Source: Methanothrix sp.
GTDB lineage: Archaea; Halobacteriota; Methanosarcinia; Methanotrichales; Methanotrichaceae
Reading direction: 5' to 3'
DNA length: 10,532 bases
Assembly (NCBI GenBank): GCA_003162615.1
Contig: PMNG01000033.1
Coordinates: 1-10,532, forward strand
Of the stretch, positions 7,047-10,532 are shown one piece after another (the first letter of the stretch is position 1; every line of letters begins with the position of its first letter). The position numbers and the translations under genes were made by a program. The notes under the pieces are model-generated. The model had not been told where the DNA came from, searched no databases, and saw nothing but the letters and a program-made list of their open reading frames with translations.

Positions 7047-8225
7047 TCACCCTAACTTCTTGTATTTGCTGGTTTCAATAACCAACTCCCTGGAACCTGG
7101 CTTCGTAGCACTAACCTCAGAGCCGTTCGTGGACTGATGTGCTTCCCAATCGTTCCATGTGTAGAGGCTGGAATCGTACCCCATGAGTTGGAGTGCGTAC
7201 CAAACCAGAGAGGCGTTCAATCCATCCTCTGAGTATACAACAACAGGTTTGTCTTTTCCGAGGTCGGAAAATGTGTCGTTCAACTGGGCTGAATCCTTAA
7301 TCCTACCGTTCTCCAGTACCTGCCCAGAATCGATCGAGATTGATCCGGGTATACGCTTCTTGCCGAACTCCTGGAAGGTCCGGGCATCGACTATCTGGGC
7401 TTTTCCGCTCTTAACATAATTGTAATCGGCTAGAAGCTTCTGCCTGATCCTCGATTCATATGCAGTCGGCTTTCTGATGATTGGTCCAGACTCCAACGGC
7501 AGGCTTGCACTGTTCCAATCGTTCAATCCGCCGTCCAGGACCTTTGCATCGTCCAATCCTAGATATCGCATGACCCAAAAGACGAAGGTAGCATCGCCCG
7601 AGGCCAGGCGGTCTCCGTAAATTATCGCTCTGTCCTCTCTGGAGACCCCGGAATTCCCAAGAATTCCAGCCAATTCCGACGCAGGCCGCAGGGTTCCGTT
7701 CTCGTACAGAAAGCTCTTCGAAGGCAAATGAATAGCGTCCTTGATATGGGGTTGGTCTGAATAGTTGTTGCCGTCGGTGGCGTCGATCACAACATCAGAA
7801 CCAGAGACGCCTATAAGCGGCTTGAGGATTCCTCCATTTGCAAAATCGTCCGAACGTTTTGACGATAAGACATAATTGATGGGTTCGGGGTCGATGCTGA
7901 TTGCAGTCGTGTTATTCAAGGTATTCTTACTAATCACTTTATCGCTCGATATCTCGCTGCTAACATCTGCCGTGAGTGCATCGCTCGGTATGAAGGAGCC
8001 GGGCACATCCGAGTTCAAGAAGGCATTGGCCGAGGATTCCCAATCTCCGGAGTTGCCTCCGCAGCCACCACTTATGCTGCATGCTGCATTTGCGTTAGAG
8101 ATTAGGACTAATACTAAGAGAATTGCAAGAAATCCTTTAACGGACCAAGACTCTTTAAAGTCTGGTCTTCCGGAGAGTAAATCATCCTTCAACATGCATA
8201 TCACTGGAGGTTGAACGCATACCAC
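7047..8225 (-). CDS. Secreted tandem rhodanese-like protein lacking the active-site cysteine
   Basis: The product is 392 residues from a GTG at 8225. A long N-region precedes a signal peptide core (GFLAILLVLVLISNANA, about 31-47), cut just before ACSISGGCGG. Two rhodanese domains follow. The first (about 110-240) has VIDATDGNNYSDQPHIKDAIHL and the typical strand-helix AKVLDGGLNDW. The second (about 265-365) has AQIVDARTFQEFGKKRIPGSI. Active rhodaneses have a Cys in the loop after the VVVY strand of the second domain. Here it is Ser332 (YSEDGLNAS), and the first-domain loop (IIYGDRLASGD) has none either. The only cysteines after the signal peptide are Cys49 and Cys55. Sulfur transfer by the usual persulfide is therefore unlikely, and a binding or structural role is more plausible. 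An ATG at 8195 is a possible later start. Confidence 0.87.
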   Translation of the reverse strand: MVCVQPPVICMLKDDLLSGRPDFKESWSVKGFLAILLVLVLISNANAACSISGGCGGNSGDWESSANAFLNSDVPGSFIPSDALTADVSSEISSDKVISKNTLNNTTAISIDPEPINYVLSSKRSDDFANGGILKPLIGVSGSDVVIDATDGNNYSDQPHIKDAIHLPSKSFLYENGTLRPASELAGILGNSGVSREDRAIIYGDRLASGDATFVFWVMRYLGLDDAKVLDGGLNDWNSASLPLESGPIIRKPTAYESRIRQKLLADYNYVKSGKAQIVDARTFQEFGKKRIPGSISIDSGQVLENGRIKDSAQLNDTFSDLGKDKPVVVYSEDGLNASLVWYALQLMGYDSSLYTWNDWEAHQSTNGSEVSATKPGSRELVIETSKYKKLG

Positions 8226-8229
8226 AGGG

Positions 8230-8235
8230 CCTCCT
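8230..8235 (-). promoter_or_regulatory. Ribosome binding site supporting the GTG start of the rhodanese-like gene
   Basis: AGGAGG on the minus strand (8235 to 8230) lies four bases before the GTG at 8225. The later in-frame ATG at 8195 has only a weak GTGAT four bases ahead. The GTG start is preferred despite the unusually long N-region it gives to the signal peptide. Confidence 0.55.
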
Positions 8236-8308
8236 AGAAGATGAAATTTTCGGGTACCAGTCGTCTTGCAATTGCACCAGAAAAGTCCTCATAATAATTC
8301 GTTCGACT

Positions 8309-8324
8309 CGAAACCGATATATAT
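8309..8324. promoter_or_regulatory. BRE/TATA element in the divergent promoter region
   Basis: CGAAA at 8309-8313 followed by ATATATAT at 8317-8324 looks like an archaeal BRE plus TATA box reading towards the thioredoxin gene, with a predicted start near 8346. The TATA core is self-complementary, so it could also serve the rhodanese-like gene on the other strand, with a predicted start near 8295 and a leader of about 70 bases. The BRE side favours the plus strand. Confidence 0.5.
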
Positions 8325-8355
8325 GAACATATCAAGGGTAAACTAAGTGGGATTT

Positions 8356-8365
8356 GATATAAAAG
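8356..8365 (+). promoter_or_regulatory. Second TATA-like element upstream of the thioredoxin gene
   Basis: GATATAAAAG would place a transcription start near 8386, inside the inverted repeat at 8373-8392. It competes with the element at 8309-8324 as the promoter of the redox operon, and both could be used. Both leave a leader of more than 120 bases before the ATG at 8510. Confidence 0.4.
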
Positions 8366-8372
8366 AGCATCC

Positions 8373-8392
8373 AGAGACTGTAATTTGTCTCT
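8373..8392. repeat. Inverted repeat between promoter and thioredoxin gene
   Basis: AGAGAC (8373-8378) and GTCTCT (8387-8392) are perfect six-base arms around an eight-base spacer. The position overlaps the start predicted from the TATA-like element at 8356 and lies in the leader if the upstream TATA is used. It could be an operator for a dimeric regulator or an RNA stem. No regulator gene lies in the window. Confidence 0.4.
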
Positions 8393-8415
8393 AGACCTAA
8401 TCATCGATTTGTACG

Positions 8416-8432
8416 GCTTTCTCTTTGAAAGC
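8416..8432 (+). repeat. Hairpin in the leader of the thioredoxin gene
   Basis: GCTTTC (8416-8421) and GAAAGC (8427-8432) form a perfect six-base stem with a five-base loop, TCTTT. With one bulge the stem might extend by ACG/CGT. It lies 78 bases before the ATG at 8510 in the expected untranslated leader. No T-run follows, so it is not a terminator. The rest of the 8226-8509 gap holds no gene that I can support. Confidence 0.4.
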
Positions 8433-8509
8433 GTCAACGAGTTTTCAGAGAATGACTTATAGGGCAGGTGTGTGATTATAGAGCATAAGAGCATGCATGG
8501 AGCCAACAA

Positions 8510-9088
8510 ATGTCCGGAATTCCAGGTTCAATTAACGTAGGACTAGTGGCGACGTTGATGGTCGCTACCTTTCTAACATTTTTTACAGCAGGATCCTTTG
8601 CAGACGACTTACAGGGGTACAAACCAGTTTACTCATTGGGTTCTGGAAAGGATGACTGGTGGATAAAATATCCGGATCAGAGCCCTAACGCAAGCTCCTC
8701 AGTCGGTCATCTTCCGTGGATCATCAATGATCTTAGGCAGAAGCCCGTAATTGTTTTTGTCCATAGAACAGACTGCAAGTCCTGCAAAGTTCAAGAGAAA
8801 GACCTAGATAAGGTTCTTACGACCTACGGCGAGGATGTGAAATATTACGATATGGTTGCTGACGTTCCGGACGAAAAAATTCTCAGTGTCTTAAATGTCT
8901 ATTACCCAAATAGCGGTGTGCCAACAGTGCCCACGACCGTAATATTTACTCTGGTTAAAGATATAGATGGAAAGGTGGCTGTGGGCTGGCACAGTATGGA
9001 CGACGCGATGGGTGAGGACGTACTGACCTCTTATGTAAAGGATGCTATTTACTATTACCGTCAGGACGCTGCATACTGGAATAAGTGA
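8510..9088 (+). CDS. Secreted thioredoxin-fold protein (CKSC)
   Basis: The product is 192 residues. A hydrophobic segment at about 10-30 (NVGLVATLMVATFLTFFTAG, then SFADD) is a signal peptide or N-terminal anchor, which places the protein outside the membrane. A thioredoxin fold follows. The strand KPVIVFVHRTD leads to the redox pair Cys89-Lys-Ser-Cys92, and these are its only cysteines. A later VPTVPTTVIF segment supplies the cis-proline (about Pro141). The CxxC motif indicates thiol-disulfide exchange, either reducing or oxidising. The sequence looks more like general thioredoxin-like proteins than true DsbA or TlpA, so the substrate is unknown. GGAG at 8499-8502 lies about seven bases before the ATG. 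The gene directly precedes the CcdA-like electron carrier, which most likely keeps it reduced. Confidence 0.88.
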   Translation: MSGIPGSINVGLVATLMVATFLTFFTAGSFADDLQGYKPVYSLGSGKDDWWIKYPDQSPNASSSVGHLPWIINDLRQKPVIVFVHRTDCKSCKVQEKDLDKVLTTYGEDVKYYDMVADVPDEKILSVLNVYYPNSGVPTVPTTVIFTLVKDIDGKVAVGWHSMDDAMGEDVLTSYVKDAIYYYRQDAAYWNK

Positions 9089-9096
9089 TTCCCGAC

Positions 9097-10485
9097 ATGC
9101 CAAAATCCATGAAGGCTCTGATTCTGAGCCTTTTATCTTTCTCAATCGTAATAACCTTTGTAGCTGCCTACGACTCATCGAGCGTCTTAACAAATGGCGT
9201 AGTAACTGCCCCTGACTTCAACATAACAGATAGAAGTGGAAGCACCTTTGCTCTGAGCGACCTCAAAGGCGAGCCAGCAATTATTCACATAACGAATATT
9301 GAGATTCCAATTTGCCAAGAGTGCGAGAAGGATCTAAGATCGCAGGTAAGCGAGTTAGCCAAGCTCAAGGCCGCTTATCCGGATACTCAGATCATAACCA
9401 TCAACCTCAGAAAGAATCCTTACTCGACGGACGGAAGGTCTCTGGTCCAGAAGTGGTGGCAAGTAAACGTAAGTTGGCCCTGGACGGAGGATTTGGAACC
9501 TTACAAGATCGCAGGAAAGTACATCGATTACTGGGATGTACGTGGCGGCTTTTCCAACCCCACGCTTCTGCTAATTGATAAGCAAGGTAGGATCGCTGGC
9601 ATTTACCACGTGTACCGTGTAGGTGAAGGCGATATCGATGGAGTTCAAAGCGCTGAAACCCTTCACAACAAGCTGGAGGAGCTGAGAAGATCAGAACGGT
9701 CTGGCCTGGATGGTGAGGTCTCCAAGCAGAGTGTCTCCGCCCTTGGGATGTTCTTCCTTGGCATAGTAACGTCGCTCGCGCCCTGTTCCATCGCCTTGAT
9801 GATCGCCGTCTTTTCGTATGTCCTGACGATTCGCAGAAAAGACGAATATCTGAGAAAAAACACATCTACCTCAAGAGAAGGTTTTATGATAGGCGTGGCC
9901 TTTACTCTGGGCATGGCCATGGTTTTTTTTGTTCTAGGCCTGTTTATTTCTCAAGTAGGCGTCTTCGTCAGGGACTCCAGGATCTTCGACCTTTTAGCGG
10001 GCGTGATTATGATCATCTTGGGAATAAGCAACATAAAGCCCCTTGGCGAACTTTTAGAGCCAGCGATTTCTTTTATGAGGCGAAACCATCAAGAAGTCCC
10101 TGGAAGTGGTGAAGGCCTAATTCAGAGGTCCGTAAAGACATCGATTTGGTTGTTTAAATACTCGGCCTTCATTGGGGCTTTCTCATTGGGGATCTTCTTT
10201 GCACTTGGATGGGCACCTTGTGCTTTATCCATGGTCTTTCCGGTGCTAATTTGGCTTGCATCCCAGAACGTGACACCTCTAGCAGGCGGCATGATGCTCT
10301 TCGTCTTTGGCCTTGGCCATGGAGTGCCTATAATCCCCATATCCACCTTCTCTCGAGCAGTGGGCGGAAGAATCGGGGATAAGTACATCTCTGTTGGGAA
10401 GTGGACTACAAAGTTCTTCGGCCTGCTAGTCATTGCAGTGGGAGTGGTGTACGCGGCAAGATACTTCGGATTTGCGCTGTGGTGA
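9097..10485 (+). CDS. CcdA/DsbD-like membrane electron carrier with N-terminal redoxin domain
   Basis: The product is 462 residues from the ATG at 9097. A signal-anchor (about 6-24) leads to an outside redoxin/TlpA-like domain (about 35-195). It has APDFNITDRSGSTFALSDLKG, the redox pair Cys73-Gln-Glu-Cys76, and a cis-proline in SNPTLLLID (Pro155). The rest is a six-helix CcdA-type domain (about 214-460) with one cysteine in each half: Cys230 (TSLAPCSIAL) and Cys375 (GWAPCALSMV). This is the pair through which CcdA/DsbD passes electrons across the membrane. No other cysteines are present. The fusion resembles DsbD in logic, but the redoxin precedes the membrane part and there is no C-terminal thioredoxin. 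It starts eight bases after the previous stop. GTGAT at 9085-9089 is a plausible ribosome binding site, and a GTG at 9085 is an alternative start. Confidence 0.9.
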   Translation: MPKSMKALILSLLSFSIVITFVAAYDSSSVLTNGVVTAPDFNITDRSGSTFALSDLKGEPAIIHITNIEIPICQECEKDLRSQVSELAKLKAAYPDTQIITINLRKNPYSTDGRSLVQKWWQVNVSWPWTEDLEPYKIAGKYIDYWDVRGGFSNPTLLLIDKQGRIAGIYHVYRVGEGDIDGVQSAETLHNKLEELRRSERSGLDGEVSKQSVSALGMFFLGIVTSLAPCSIALMIAVFSYVLTIRRKDEYLRKNTSTSREGFMIGVAFTLGMAMVFFVLGLFISQVGVFVRDSRIFDLLAGVIMIILGISNIKPLGELLEPAISFMRRNHQEVPGSGEGLIQRSVKTSIWLFKYSAFIGAFSLGIFFALGWAPCALSMVFPVLIWLASQNVTPLAGGMMLFVFGLGHGVPIIPISTFSRAVGGRIGDKYISVGKWTTKFFGLLVIAVGVVYAARYFGFALW

Positions 10486-10532
10486 GAATATCATGAGGTG
10501 AATTATTTCTGAGGATTTCGAAAAACCTAATT
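10486..10532. other. Window end, no gene visible
   Basis: The last 47 bases hold a short ATG-AGG-TGA and a GAGGTGA purine-rich element at about 10494-10500, which could precede a gene beyond the window. No reading frame can be supported, and there is no T-run to mark the end of the redox operon. Confidence 0.3.

Noticed and set aside
8070..8085. Lipoprotein site at the first cysteine of the rhodanese-like protein
   Set aside because: The residues before the cysteine are Asn-Ala-Ala, which lack the Leu/Val/Ile expected at the -3 position of a lipobox.
8183..8220. Short ATG frame (MRSTSSDMHVEG) overlapping the rhodanese start as a leader peptide
   Set aside because: It is 12 codons, in another frame, with no run of a regulatory amino acid. 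The AGGAGG is better explained by the GTG at 8225.
8234..8509. 91-residue minus-strand frame in the divergent gap
   Set aside because: It spans the promoter elements and inverted repeats, has no family features, and would overlap the ribosome binding site of the rhodanese-like gene.

Overview
The window looks like a chromosomal segment of a methanogenic archaeon of the Methanosarcinales, most likely close to Methanothrix (Methanosaeta). The support is an archaeal A1AO ATP synthase operon in the order K-E-C-F-A-B-D-G, ending with the small hydrophobic gene called ahaG in Methanosarcina mazei. Other support is GGTGA/AGGAGG-type ribosome binding sites, TATA/BRE-like promoters, poly-T terminators, and secreted TPR and redox proteins of a kind common in that group. 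The genus is inferred from gene order and protein style, not from a database search.

Region 1 (1-6013, + strand) is the distal part of the ATP synthase operon. It starts with what is probably the last codons of the membrane-ring subunit K. Then come E (peripheral stalk), C (central-stalk socket), F (central stalk), A (catalytic), B (non-catalytic nucleotide-binding), D (central rotor shaft) and a 59-residue single-span membrane protein (ahaG). Genes are a few bases apart or overlapping, which suggests one transcript with coupled translation. The operon promoter and subunits H and I lie upstream of the window. Two T-runs after ahaG probably end the transcript.

Region 2 (6014-6862) is a convergent junction followed by a minus-strand gene for a secreted protein with a DUF333-like cysteine-rich domain and TPR repeats. 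Between its stop and the ATP synthase terminator lies a short piece of coding sequence that still reads as one TPR unit, probably a gene remnant.

Region 3 (6863-10532) is a divergent pair of transcription units. On the minus strand is a secreted tandem rhodanese-like protein that has serine where the active-site cysteine should be. On the plus strand is a two-gene thiol-redox operon: a secreted thioredoxin-fold protein (CKSC) and a CcdA/DsbD-like membrane electron carrier with an N-terminal redoxin domain (CQEC). The 284-base gap between the two units holds a near-symmetric TATA element with a BRE-like sequence, a second TATA-like element and two inverted repeats.

Taken together, the second half looks like a small extracytoplasmic thiol relay. 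The CcdA-like channel could pass electrons from the cytoplasm to the fused redoxin and then to the free thioredoxin. The two neighbouring secreted proteins carry N-terminal cysteine clusters and an identically spaced W-E-x4-A-F-L-N-x-D motif, so they are candidate clients. That link is a hypothesis.
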